Assembly: GCF_901709675.1 (NCBI RefSeq)
Contig: NC_051102.1
Span: 8,653,412-8,717,411, forward strand
Length of the DNA: 64,000 nt
Direction of reading: 5' to 3'
From: Syngnathus acus
Lineage: Eukaryota; Chordata; Actinopteri; Syngnathiformes; Syngnathidae
Below are positions 12,501 through 25,700 of this stretch, in pieces (within the stretch, counting starts at the first letter, position 1; each line of letters begins with the position of its first letter). Below the pieces are notes generated by a model that worked only from the letters and a program-made list of their open reading frames with translations, did no database searches and had not been told where the DNA came from. A program made the translations under genes and the position numbers.

Positions 12501-13701
12501 GTGAAAAAGGAAAACTTGGGCGCAGCTGCTCTCACTTCCAAGCCAAAAGGTAAGCAGAGCTGCACCGGCTTTGATTGGATGAACAGATTAGCTTTCAATT
12601 TTTGTCTGTCACCCTAAGTGCATATGCAGAATTTTAACAATCCTCGCGTGACTCAAGAAGAAACTTCCTCCTTAACTAAATGAAATATTTCACAAAACAC
12701 GTTGACACGCAATCCGGTTATCAGTCAGTGTTAGGTCACATGGTCACGCCAGACAAAACCTCAACTAATCCCATCTGACATAAAACAACAATTTGATTTA
12801 AGAGGCCTGTAAAGCAAAGCGGAGCGGAGTGCTACAAGCAGGCAGCGAGTAAACGCATCAAACAGGCCGAGAATTAATACGTAAAAAAAAAAAAAAAAAA
12901 CAGCAGAGACGGACGGCCGAGGGGGCGGGGAAGACGACGTCTGAATGCCTCAAAAGGGGCCGAGCGTGTTGGAACTAGCGAAGCGCCGCACGGCGTTTGC
13001 ACTGCCAGGTGCTTGTTACTAGGTAACAGCTACATTTGACTATGTAAACTTTGGACGCCCGGGGGTCAGGTGAAAAGTTCAGCCACTTTGAAGCTCGTGA
13101 CGACCTCGTCTAAGTTCTGTCAATAAAAAAAAGGGTACTTCAATAAATTGTCCTTTTTTCTGTATGTTTGACTTTGCGCCCTAAAGACCAAGGTGACTTG
13201 CACCCCAGTGTTACCTACTTGGTCATGGCCCCCACGGAGCCGGGCACAGAGGGCAGGTAATTGCAGCTGAGGTTGACCTCGGTCAGCGTGGGGATGTCAC
13301 AGATGGCCAGCGGGAACTGGCCGAGGTGGTTGTTGGACAGGTTGAGGCTCCGCAGACGAGAGAACCTGAGAGACACCACACGGCATTAAGAGCCTCTTAA
13401 TGGAGACTTGCAGTTTAGCAAACACAACCCTGACGTCTGTGTTGTCTATTCAAACCGAGAGCGCTGACATTTGGAGAGGCGTCCCAAAGCAGAAGGGTGA
13501 CCTTCACGTGGGGCGACACTCCCTCATCTGTTTTAACTCACATACCTGAAAAGAGGCAAGTTGTTTAAACTGCCCACAATGGATTTTTTTCATCCCACTA
13601 TTTACATACACACACACACACACAAAGGTGACCAAAAAAAAACAGGTCTGCACGATTGATCAGAGCTGGCAAGTCATTCCTGCTGAGGGTGACTCCCGCG
13701 G

Positions 13702-13786
<85 letters not shown>

Positions 13787-16700
13787 CATTCAGCCATTCC
13801 ATCAACCTCTGCAATCTGCTGAGTAATACCCGTATCACTTTCCTACTCCTCTGCTCGTCTGTCCTATCGTGCCATCATCTTCGAACATGCGCCTGCGTCC
13901 TTTGCGTATCCGCCTGAAGCCGCTCGAGCGATTTTATCTCCAGCAACGAGTTTATGATCTAACAAATCTGTTTGTCTCTGAGCAGGATTAAAGGACAGTT
14001 TGACAAAACTCAATGGAGGGGGTGTGTGGCATGGCCTGTGGTGGAAGAAACTATTCAAATGCAAGAAGGGGAGATGGATTACTTGGATTAATAAAATAAA
14101 ATAAAATAAACATTGGATGGATGACAACCAAAATACACAACTTGGCATTCATCACAATTTTTAACCAGCACGTTAACAGCTTAACCAAACAAACGAAGTG
14201 GAATTTGCGTTGGTAAGCAAACAAAACAGACGATCATCAATATTTGTACTGCACTAAAAGTGAATTTGCATGGCCTGTGAGGAATGACCTCAGGCTCAGA
14301 CAGGCTCACAGATGCATGCTGGGAACATTTGGTGCCAAAGGAAACGGCCAGTCCGATTATTGCCTATCTGATCTGCCGCTAAGTATTTGGCCAGCAGAGC
14401 AAAGACGGCGGCAGAGAGAGGAGACAGTCCGTGCATGGCTCTCCCAAAAGTGTGATGTTACATACACACACACACACACGCACGCACGTGCAGTGCTTGT
14501 GATTTCTTTTTTTATCCACAACCCCAAAAACAGCCTTTCACAAAACAGTCCCAAAAAAGCACTCATGCACATGCTCTGTGCAAAAATAATTCTACTCTCA
14601 GCTAAACACGTCTTTCTCTTGACTGACCTCATTTTGTGTCATCGCGCTGAGTCAAACGAGGACGAGTCCACTCACGTTTGGCAGCGCTAAGGGGATGTTT
14701 CCGCATTTGGCGAGCGCGGAAGCTGTGCCTCGCCCACAATAAAAAAAATGAAAAACTGACTTTGTAATTGCTCGCACAGGGCTACGGTCCGATTGGAAAT
14801 GTTCCGCTTCTGACTTCGGATCACAGAAGCCCGACTCGTTCGCAATTTGATCCGAAAAAAGCAGCACGGGAGAGTGGATCGTACGTTTCCACAAGCGCAA
14901 CGGCGCTCGGGCGTTCCTGTCATTGCATTTGAACAAGAAGACGACCGAAGCCCGTGGACACGTACTTTTCCTCTGAGAATTACGAGTGTTCTCTTTCTGC
15001 AAGCGCTTCGAATCAACAGAATCCGCCGGCAATCTTGAGCATCCACGTGACTGAGCGCACAATCACGAGCTATACTGTACACGTTGGCAGCGGCGCTTCC
15101 TCGGAGCGCCGCAGTACGCATGCAGCAGATGGTGGCGAGAAGGAGTCACATTAAAAGCGCCCCTGCTGATGAATATGGCCTTCTGGGCTTCTTTGGCTCT
15201 GCCTGCTACATTGCTAGCCTCTTTGGCCCCTCATTCCTGTTGTTCAGACTGCAGGTGGGACACCTTAGCGGTCCAAAGCGGTCAGTCACGGTCTGCTAAA
15301 AGGAATGCTATTATGCTGTGCTGTAAGTGACTTTTTTCCCCCATCAGACAAATATTTTAAGCAAACTGAAGAATGCTTAGTCGTACGAATGCGGTACCTC
15401 TGCAGCTGCTGCAGCCATTGGTCGGCGGGCAGGAAGTTGTGTTTAAGGTTGAGATGGGTGAGGTCGTGACTGTAGAAGAGGTTGGGGGGAAGCTGTTCCA
15501 AGCTGCAGCAGGACAGATCCACAGAGTTGATCCTCTGCGACACCATCTAGAAAGGGGCCGGCGCGTGGGAACAGAGACGCGAGCGGTTAAGGGAGATTAT
15601 AATCTGGACAACGCTGTGCGCATGCGGATTAGAGCTGAAGGGGGCAAGCGGCACCAATCGCTTTCCAACTCGCCGAGAAGAAAGGAAAAGCGCAGCGGGT
15701 TAGTTCAGTGACCTAACGCATCATCGTGTTAGCTGGCCAACTGCATGCGTGCGCATGGCTTGCTTCTTGGCTAGCACATCAAATACAGACAGGACCGGAC
15801 ACTTGCTTGTTCGATAGCAAGAATTGGACCCGGAAGAAATGGACAAATTCTATTTTAGTTGTTGTGAAACTGAAAGGTGTGAGGTGATTTTTTTTTTTTT
15901 CGTATCATATTGTACTGAGCGCCAAGGGGAGATGGCAGATAAATAAAAAAATATATTTATCTTCAAGCTCATAAATCTCTAAGGGGAAGTTCTCCCTCAG
16001 GGCGGACGTCAGAGTGAGGAGGCGGCGACCTTCATCAGTTGGCATCTTTGAGTCTTGCTTGAGGCAGTGCTCGAATGCAAACCGGCCGCTCTCCAGCAAA
16101 GCCAATTTCACCAACCTTCAAGTCTGAAAGAACGTGCTACTGACACCTACTTGGACGTCCGACGTGACGGCGAGGGGGGGGCAACATGTATGTGTGGTCG
16201 CGGCTTGGCAGGCGGCGCCTTTATGCAGGCTTCTATTATGAGTGTCCCTCAGGGTGCTGCTGACATGCACGGCCCGATTCATATTTAGAAAAGAGGTTTT
16301 CTGGCTATGACCTACTTGAGTTCAAATGAGAGAAAGGAGAGGGAGCGAGCGAGGGAGGGAGGGTGATGCGAACTTTGAGTTCCACACTTAAGTGTGGACC
16401 ACGATGAGGTACGCTCCCTTTGCTGCGCTTGCACATGCCGTGTAATCGTTCCTGTTAGCTTTTTTGGCGTGCGTGTGTTTAGTAATGCGGTCGGTTGACC
16501 CGTATGTGAAGCACACGCATAATAAGCACACGTTATCTCACGCTTTTACCTTGGCGGCATGTCTGTGCCAGCGGAGGTGTTCCGTGAAGCTGTCGAAGCT
16601 GACATAGTACGTCTGACTCTGAGGCCCGGCCGAGCTAAAGGCCAAACAGTGATTGTGCTTCTTTACTTCCTCTACCTGCAGACAAAACACGCACACGCAC

Positions 16701-19700
16701 ACACAAAAACAAACAATGAGAGGCATGAGCTACTCGAATGGCCGGTTAACGCGCTCAAGACGAAGTTATGTTACCATAAGGCTTTGTCATTTATTTTTTG
16801 TTATTTGTATTCAGTTTGCATTGATTATCGTGGCGAATGACGTCCATAAAGGTTAAACGTGTTAAACATTTCCAACGGAAAATCCTTCTGTATGTGTACA
16901 GTTCAACAGAGTGTAACCGTGACGCCGACTCGGTCCGTGACTTCTGCCGCTGTCGACAGAAACAATTACTGCATGTGTCGAGATGCGACGAGAGTTTGGG
17001 TCAAATTCATCAAGGACGAGCGTTGAGCATATCCGAAAGGGAGAACGTACTTTCCCTCCGATGAGCGGCAGGATGTGCATCTTCCCCGTCTGGCTCTCCT
17101 TGACGGAGGAGACGATGAGGCAAGTGCCGCAGAGGATGACCTGCCGCCTGGTCCAGCGGTTGACGGGCAGCTGCAGTTTCCCCTTGCGCACGTTGTACAT
17201 CCCCGAGAGCTGCACCCGCTCGGAGCTCTCGATGTTTTGGGGCTTCCCTGGAGCACGAGAGGGAGGAGGGAGGGGTTGAGTAAATGTCCATTCTCTGGCC
17301 GAGAATGAGCGCACACTGTACGAGATTAAACTTGGCAAGACATTTGTTATGCAATTTGAGTGCCGCGGTAAAACAGAAGCAGGAAAATAAAAAAATGAAA
17401 TATAGGCGCATAAAATTCTTACACATCACGTTTGCACCTGTGTGGCAATCTAAAGGTCTTGAAATGGTGATTGTAGGAGTATTTAAATGAGCGCACTAAA
17501 GGTTAACGACTCGCGGCATATCCGAACAGTACAGTATTATATCAAAAAAACGCAACTCCTCGGGGGGTCAGATCATTTGGGAATTAAGCAATTTTCCATC
17601 CATCCATTTTGTTTTATGTGGGCTGCAGCCAATCCCAAACGACACCCCAATTAGAGGCTGACGACGGTGGTCAACTTTTAAGGTGGAAGGTGGAGCTCTA
17701 ACCAGAGCAGGGTTGGCATCCCAGGTTAGCATCCGAGCTACATTCATTCAGCGCAACCGTAAGCCTCACATGTCCTACTTTGAATATTGCAATTGAATAG
17801 TCTGGATTTGACGAGTATAATCTCCCATCCAGTGCCAGGTACACTTGTGCTGTGATCTGGTGTCAGTCACCTCGCCAAGCGGCCCGCCAAACCCGACAAT
17901 CAGGTTTGCTTATCGGACATCCTTATCAGACTCGCGACGCCTAATCGCCGAGTGGGTGAGGCTAAATTATGGGAAAAGTTTGAGAGCTGGGCCACGTTCA
18001 TCGGCGCTTGTAGCTTTAATTGTGGTTACAATTATTGAATGAAGTCGATTTTGTTAAAGTGTTATTTGTGATCGCTGACCTTTTGTCCGCCAATCTTGTG
18101 TTTGCAGCAAAATCAATTGCTTAGTTTGCAGGAAGCGTTTGCTTTGGCTTGTCCAGTGGATAACGTGACATGTCGATTGTACACGTTGGTGCTTCCACGG
18201 CAAAGGTGGAGACGTTGTCCCTCGTGTAGCCATCGACTAGTCTTGTATCTCTCCAAGTAACGCCGCACTGTCAATTGTCAACTCTTGTCTCGCTAAAAGT
18301 AGTTCTTGATTGCTGCTGCGCCGGTATTTAGTTGCCTTTCTGAAACAAGTGGAGTGTGCAGGAAGCAAATGATCTTGAGCTTTTCTATCTGCTTTTAAGG
18401 GCCATCGCAAGTGCCCATTTGCCAGCATGCCCTAACCAACACTGCTTTTAGCAACTAGCTAAGCACGTTTACATTTTTGATGCGATAAACAGAAGCGGCG
18501 GCTCCCTCGGATTTGATTCTAAATCCAGTCGACAGCAGGTGGTCCGAACCCTTCTCACATTTGAACTTGGGGTTTGTGGTGTTTACCACAGGGCAGGATG
18601 CTGCAAGTAGTTGACCACTGGGCCATGTGCATATTTGGTTCTGGTTGCTAAGAAACAACCGGGCGTCTTTTTGCAAAGTAGTTACAGCCCTGGTACAGGT
18701 ATACGTAATTTTGTGCGCTGGCCGTCAGTACGGCACTCATTTGCCAGTCCGTCGATATCCACGCAAAGCTATGCCGCATCTTAGCCGGTGAGTAAGCAGC
18801 CTGCCTAGCGCCTTCTAACTTTGCCATAAGGCAGAAGTAACCAGCAGGAGGAGAACTGCATGTGAGGCATTAGAGAAATTATTTAAAAGCTTTTAGCCTC
18901 AATATGTCACATGGGCACATTTTGTGCTATTTTTAGGCCCTTTTGTTGAAACGTGCCGTCCGCCAGCGATGCCAGCCAAAATATGCTCCTCAATTTCTTC
19001 TTAATCGTCGCTAATATGCGCAAACACGCACTAACAATAATCGTTGTGTCCGTCTCATCGGCCCTCCTAAATGTTGCTGGAGCGTGAAAGTCAAAGCCTG
19101 CCTGCTGCCTGCGGAAGGACAAACTTTCCAGTTGTGTAGGGAGATGGGAGGGACGCCCACGTGAGCATCCTGTTTACACTGCTGGAGGAAGCCAATGGAG
19201 GCTCTTGTCTTAGCTCAGACGTCAAAAAGAATTTCTGTAGTCCACGTGCGACACCTACGCTGAGAGTATTTTAAGACGACATGATGTTACTCATGCTGGG
19301 CATCCCATTGTCTTGGAAGGATGCAGCGGTAAGAAGCAGAGCTGGGTGGGTGTGTGTGTGTGTGTGTGTACTGGACAAATCTATTCCTAGACCGACTATG
19401 ACAGGAGTGTGTATGTGCGCATGTGTGTGTGTGTGTGTGTTCCTGGGGATGCTTCCTTCCTTTTCCACAAGTTCAGGATGTGCGAATCTACACACGCTCA
19501 CTAAAGACGACATCACCAACTACTGGCCAAAGGCGAGAGATGTGGTGGAACTTGAGGACGCGCTTGACACAGCTGCCTCACAGTTCTGAGGCCGAATTCC
19601 GGCTGACTGTGGAGTTTCTTCTTCCCGAGTTTGTGCGGGTTTTTTCCTGTTGCTCCGACTTTCGACATCTTGTTTGTAGCCTATCCCCAATTTGACAACC

Positions 19701-22700
19701 GAACCCTACTTGGAAATCCTACTCGAAAGTTCCTCTTTATTGTTGTTTCCTTTTTTTTTCTACATGGTTTAAAATGGCAATGGCGCGCGAGCTCGATTGG
19801 AACGACAGTTAAGGATAAATGAATTATCGTTAGATTGCTGGACTAGAAACACAGATGAGCACGATGTCTTTAACACGTTGCCCCACTGGCCTCGATATCT
19901 GTCATTGTTAGCAATCGGTACCCAAGGCTGACCTCCCTCCCGCCATCCATCCCTTCATTTACCAGATTCTGTTCTTTTTCCCACACTCTTGAAGTTTCCC
20001 GGCGATAAAAAGGACACATCCTCGCTCAATCATCCCGGCCTCGCTAAATGCAAGCTGACATCGGCGCACCTCGGCTATACGACGGGGGCATGCGGTACCG
20101 TGGGCCAGCCGTGACCCACATAAGTCACGGAAACACATTTGCGGCATCTATAGCGGCGTAGACAGATGTGATGAATCCCAATAATCCCTCAGCCTCTGTT
20201 CCACTCTTCCTAGTATTAGCAACTTAATCAATCTATTATATCCATAGCTAGTGGATATGGCTTAGTTCAGGAGCCATCAATAGGAGCTTATGCTAATCAA
20301 GAGCTCGACCCCTGCGAACGCTGAACTGTTCAAATGAGGGATCAGCGCAAAACTGGACCACTAGGACAGAACAGTGGTCTGTTCAGTATCTGCAAAAATT
20401 GCCGGTACCTGATGAAAAGCATGCAACTGGACTTTCAGTGGACACGATATATTTGACTAAAGGTGACAACAATGGGGGAAAAAACAGGCACAGATAAGAC
20501 AGAGCGAGAACAGTTGTTAGCCTGTGACACAAATAGCTTGCCCTGCACTTTGCCGTCCGAATTGCTCTACAGCACCGCCGGGCCGGGCACGTTGGCAGAG
20601 AAAAGGACCGTTTGCCACCATCACAAGTGAGGTGAGCGGCCATTGTTACCGTGGCGCCTCCTTCTACCCTCGCGTCGCCTTTTACCCTTCAGCAGAGACA
20701 CGCTTTCAAAATGTGACAATCGATCCCGAGGCGCTTAAATGCCACGGCTTCACAACAGATGATCTTGAAAAGTAAAAGCACCAGATGACCTCACACTAAG
20801 ACGACGGCAAAAATGAAGAGTGCAAAATATTGGCTAATAAATCTCTCAGGGTGTAAATGCTAAAAAGTAGCATTAGCATTAAGGAGCAAGAATTTCTGCA
20901 ACGTCTCGTGATGAGCACAGGGTAACTGACTGGATGCCATCTGCATCTGCCTGACTCCATCTGTTTTGTGCAGCTTCACGCGACTTGCATCAAAAATAGC
21001 TCACGTGCATATTTCTAGCCGGCCGAGAGCGCGCCTGTGAAACGTTTGTCGACGTGTCTCGTGGAATCACCAATGCTGTCTTTAGTGATCGCCTCCGCGC
21101 AATTGAATCCAGTAAAGGTATTGTTGAAGTGACATTTTGGGGGAAAGTTCATTCAACTTGTTTTAGACTCCAAACTCATGATACCAGATTCAGGTCAAGG
21201 TTAACTCGACTGCAGTGAGTTGAAATTCCAAAGTGGATCACGCACACCAAATTATAATCAAATGTAAATCCCGCTTTGTTTAAATGGCAACACGAGCAGT
21301 TGATTAGCTCGCTGAGCTCCTCGTTACGGCCGGCGTTCATTGCGAACGCCATTAATTGAGCAAACAGGATTAAATTGCGCCGCAGTTTCGTGGTTAATCC
21401 ACATCGGCGGATGCGTGTTGGGGCGGGAGGAGACGACTCGGTTGGCAAATTCAAACGCTCTCGACAATGAGATGATTTGCGATAAGATGACGGGAAGTGT
21501 ACGCGAGTGGAAAAAGCTTTGTGACATGAGCGTTGGCGCTGCTGTTTACTGTCACGGAGTATCTTTCAGCTTGAGCGCCTCGGCCGTTGAGTTGTGTCAC
21601 CGCTTGGCTATGCGGCTCTCAACGGCCATATTGACTGATTTTCTTTTTTTTTTTTTAAGCACTTGCAATCGTTTTAATGAGTTGTTGAAAATAGTTATTT
21701 CGTTAGTCTAAAAGGAGCTGCTGATGAGCTCGTGTCTCTTTTGTCGTTCGTGTTAACTGAACCGACGTTGACGCGAACAAAACCGCCGTCGGTCAAGTGA
21801 AACAAATCCTGTACCGGGATTATGCTAATTTGTGCTGACACAGCACACTCAATTACAGTGCTGGCAAATGTTTATTGACTGTAATTATGACATCACCACT
21901 TTGGTGCTAAACTCGGGCGTGTTCCTACATGTACAAATTCAAGTTACATCGCCACAAAGCGTCATGATGAATCCAGTACGGTTTGACATTTAGCTATTTA
22001 GCGCTATAGCAGCTGCTCGATCTTATTTTTGCAGACCGTACTATTGCACGATCTCTAAATCGCCCACAAATCGATGTGGCTAATTGCTGTTCCAAAGCAG
22101 AAGTGGATGCGGAAATGCTAGTGAAAAAAGGCCTCGCCACAAGGTTTATCAATCAATATTCCGCAGCTATAAATCTTGACAGAAATGACTTTTGGCGCTA
22201 TACGGTGAAAGCCGCAGCGCCATTTAAGTCTGCGGCCCCGTCCTTCACACCTCTCCTGTGCGCCATGAACATGCTTTATCAAGTAATTCGATCAATATTT
22301 GCTAAAAACAGCCCCAACCTCAGAATTTCAGGTGTTTTTTCCCAGTTCCTCCTCAGTGATTCCCACAGTGGGGGGGGCGGATGCTGACGTAGATGAATGT
22401 GTGCACGCCCCCCGCCCCCTCCTTGCACAGAGCCGTCCCCCCTTCCCCCCAAACTCCACTCCTGCTGCTGTTATGTAACGTGCGTGCGTGTTACGAAACC
22501 TTACACTGGAAAACACGAGCCTGCTGATCAGCCAGCCACTCGGAGAGAAAGACTCGCATTAATAGAAGAGCTGCGGGGGATTTTTCGACCCCTCCCCACC
22601 TCCTTTTGTTCAAGACATGCTGATGTCACCCTGGTGAACAATGTGCGCGAGTGTGTGCGTTGCCTCGCACGCACGCACACCCACGAGATGTGTCTGATGT

Positions 22701-25700
22701 ATGGCTGTGAAAGCGTGCAAAGCTCATCAATGAAAATGAAGTGTGTTTGTAGAAAAGTATGCGGATATAATGCGGTGGGGTGGTGGTGGTGGGGGGGGGG
22801 GGGGGTGTTCAGAGCGCCTACTGCTTTTTGTGGCAAAAGGGATTGATTGGAATAATGAATGGGGAGGCACGTAAACAAGGTGAAGTCAAGCAGAGGTGGT
22901 CAGTTCTCAGAAAGTGCAGCACAGTAAACACTTTAATCGCATTAACTGACTTGCACGCACGTAATTGTAATATTGCTTCAATTTCGCTCTTACCGTTGCT
23001 GCGAAAGGAAAAAGCACGACGCTTCTAATTTAGATGTTCCCCCCCCCCCCCCCCTTTAAAATGTTTGGACATTTTTTGATGAGTTGGGCTCCAGTTTACC
23101 TGGGACAGATATTACAAAAGAAGAAATAGATTTATTTTGGGGGAATAGATTTGTCCATTTTTAGGCTTACAGTCCAGTTGTCATGTAATTATGTCATGAT
23201 GTACTATTAATATATTGGGACATGCAGTGTGAATCCACCCGTAGAATATCTTGCTGCGTGTGTACTCACCGACAAAGCCCACCAGTGTTTACGTAATACA
23301 GTGTAGTGTAAAATCAGCTCAAACGTGAAAAGTTGTCAGCGTGCGCATTTGACTCCTTGAAAGATGAATTAGCCGCACTCACACACACAAGAAGTGGCTT
23401 ACTGTTGTGTGATTGTAAAGCAGGCCGAAGATCCAGGGTGGCCTGTTACATAACGTGCGCCTCTCTTTTTCCCCCTCACACACACACACACACTCACGGA
23501 ACAAGACTCGCTGCTTATGCCTTCAAATTGAAAATATGAGCATGCAGTGACGCTGCTATCCATTTTCCTCTTTCCGCTCTTCCTCCTCACGTTCATATTT
23601 AAAGGCTGACTGGTTTCACGTGTCAGCCGCTATTTCTAAAGCAAGATACACACGGCGTGACCTCATTCTTTGTACAAAGGCCCATTTGGGAACATGTCAC
23701 AATGTGTGCTTCGCGACCCTAACCCTAATCTTGACCTGCAAGAAGTGGACACGTGATGCACGACACCCTTATCGCCGCGCCCTCGGTCTCGCTTATCACC
23801 GAGCGGCTCAACGGGTGCACGGTCGACAGCTACGGGTCAGCGCCATCCGGGCACAGGGTGGCACACACACTCGCTTAGACTCATGAATGATGCAGCGCCT
23901 GCCCTCGGGCTTCCCGCTTTCTCGCTGACACGTGAGGACACATAACCAGCCGGCGGCGCGGAGAGAAGCGCACGCTGCGACGGCTTCTGTGACCTCGGCT
24001 GCTGTCGAAGCGGGCCTAAATTAAACGGCGCAACAGGTGAGCAAATTAGGGCCGAGAAATGTAATTAATAACAAATTCGTGCTTGATTAATTGACATTCA
24101 CTGCTTGGAAGAAAAAAGAAAAGAAAAAAACACTGGCAATTTGCTGTCTTAATCTCGATGGGCAAAAGCCTGCACGACCTCGGCCAAGGCACTAATGGTT
24201 TCATTGCAAAATCAATGAGCAAACACTTCTGGAGCTTTCCATACAACTAATTACAACCTGACCTGATGACATATTAGCATGCTACGTATTGTTTAAAGCT
24301 TGTGGAGAGTGTGCGACGGCACGGCAAAGAAACTGTAGCCTCATCTTAAGATAGAGTGCGGCGTACCCCTCTAGATCCTGCGGCTGGGGCTTAGTGATGC
24401 TGCAACCAAACGCCCCTGACAGAGACCCCCCCCCTCAGGAAATGCAGCAGGGGATAAAAGGAAAGCATAGCGGCGTCAGAGCGGGGCTGACAACGGCAGC
24501 CTCTGATACGCCGACTAAAGAGGCGAGATGAGAACGTTAATTGGGAGGCTGGTGAGCGTTTGATGTGGCGGGCATACACACTTGCGACCGAGCAGACACT
24601 CCCGACTGTTTTGTGGCCCCGGGTTTCCCTGTTCCTTTGTACCTAGACAGCTGGAAACGGTGGAGGAGATTTTACATTCAGTCATTACTGTGGGGGGGGG
24701 GGGTTGTTGATATATCTGCAGAGGTTAGGCACCAAGCCCATAATCATACTTTCATTACTTATAATAGTGAGACAGCAGAAAATAGTGAGATGTTCTAATT
24801 ATAGACGCATCAGGGGACGCGCATAAAAAGAAAGCAAATTATGGAGCTGCTGCCAAAAGCGACTACCTACGAAGGTGGATGGGCACCTTCAGTCAAAATT
24901 GAAAGGAATCTACTCTTCTTCTACTCTACTTAAAAAAAAAGAAAAAAGAAAATGCATTCCTGTACTCTGATCTGTGTGTGAGGTCACAGAAATAAGCTCT
25001 ATTGATCTGCCTGTCCAGAAATTGGACAAAAGCGTGTGCAATTTGTTGTCTGCAACCTGGCCAGCCCTGGCAGCATTTCCTTCCAAAAGCATTTGTTCCA
25101 GGCAATCTTTTCTCTGATCAACTCACAGACGCCCCCGCTGATTTGTGGTGCCTTGTTGTTAATAATGCGAGCGAGAGGCCCGACTTCAAATTCTCCCGAG
25201 AGATCCGGCGAGAAGCGCATCTTGGCTATCACTTGTACTTAACCTCTGACGACGCTCGATATCAGACGCTGTGACTGGCAAACTGCATCGAATGCTCCAT
25301 AACAAAGTTAAACACTATATTTTTGGGGGGGGGGGGGGTTCCGCAAGAGCTACGATCCACTCCGGCGTTGTCACGCATCGGCGCGCATCTGCAATCCGGT
25401 AACTGCTGCTACCAATTGGGTTGTTCTCTAATCCCGGCAGAAGGGCACGGTGCTGAGTAATCAGACCCCGCATCTGTGCTTAAAGCTACAATCAGTCCCG
25501 ACTAAGAGCCGACAGAAAGGCCTTTCACACAAGGAGGGCGAAGGAGGGGAGCGAGCGAATGAGAGGAAGAGAGAGATTTAAAGAGCTACTCCCCCCACCC
25601 TCCCCAAACCACTAGTGAACGAAACGGGGGACTGCCATGTTGTGGCACATTCCCGCGGCCCCGCCGGCCGGCCCTCCCTCCCTCCTCCTTTCTCTTTGTT

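Noticed and set aside
13598-13917. Cys/Val and His/Thr repeat open frames
   Set aside because: Translations of the GT/CA microsatellite, not genes.
22397-22878. Open frames on both strands around a G-rich tract
   Set aside because: Low-complexity Gly/Trp/Pro translations with no splice or domain signals.
23715-23729. CCCTAACCCTAA telomere-like sequence
   Set aside because: Only two units; too short to be an interstitial telomere tract.
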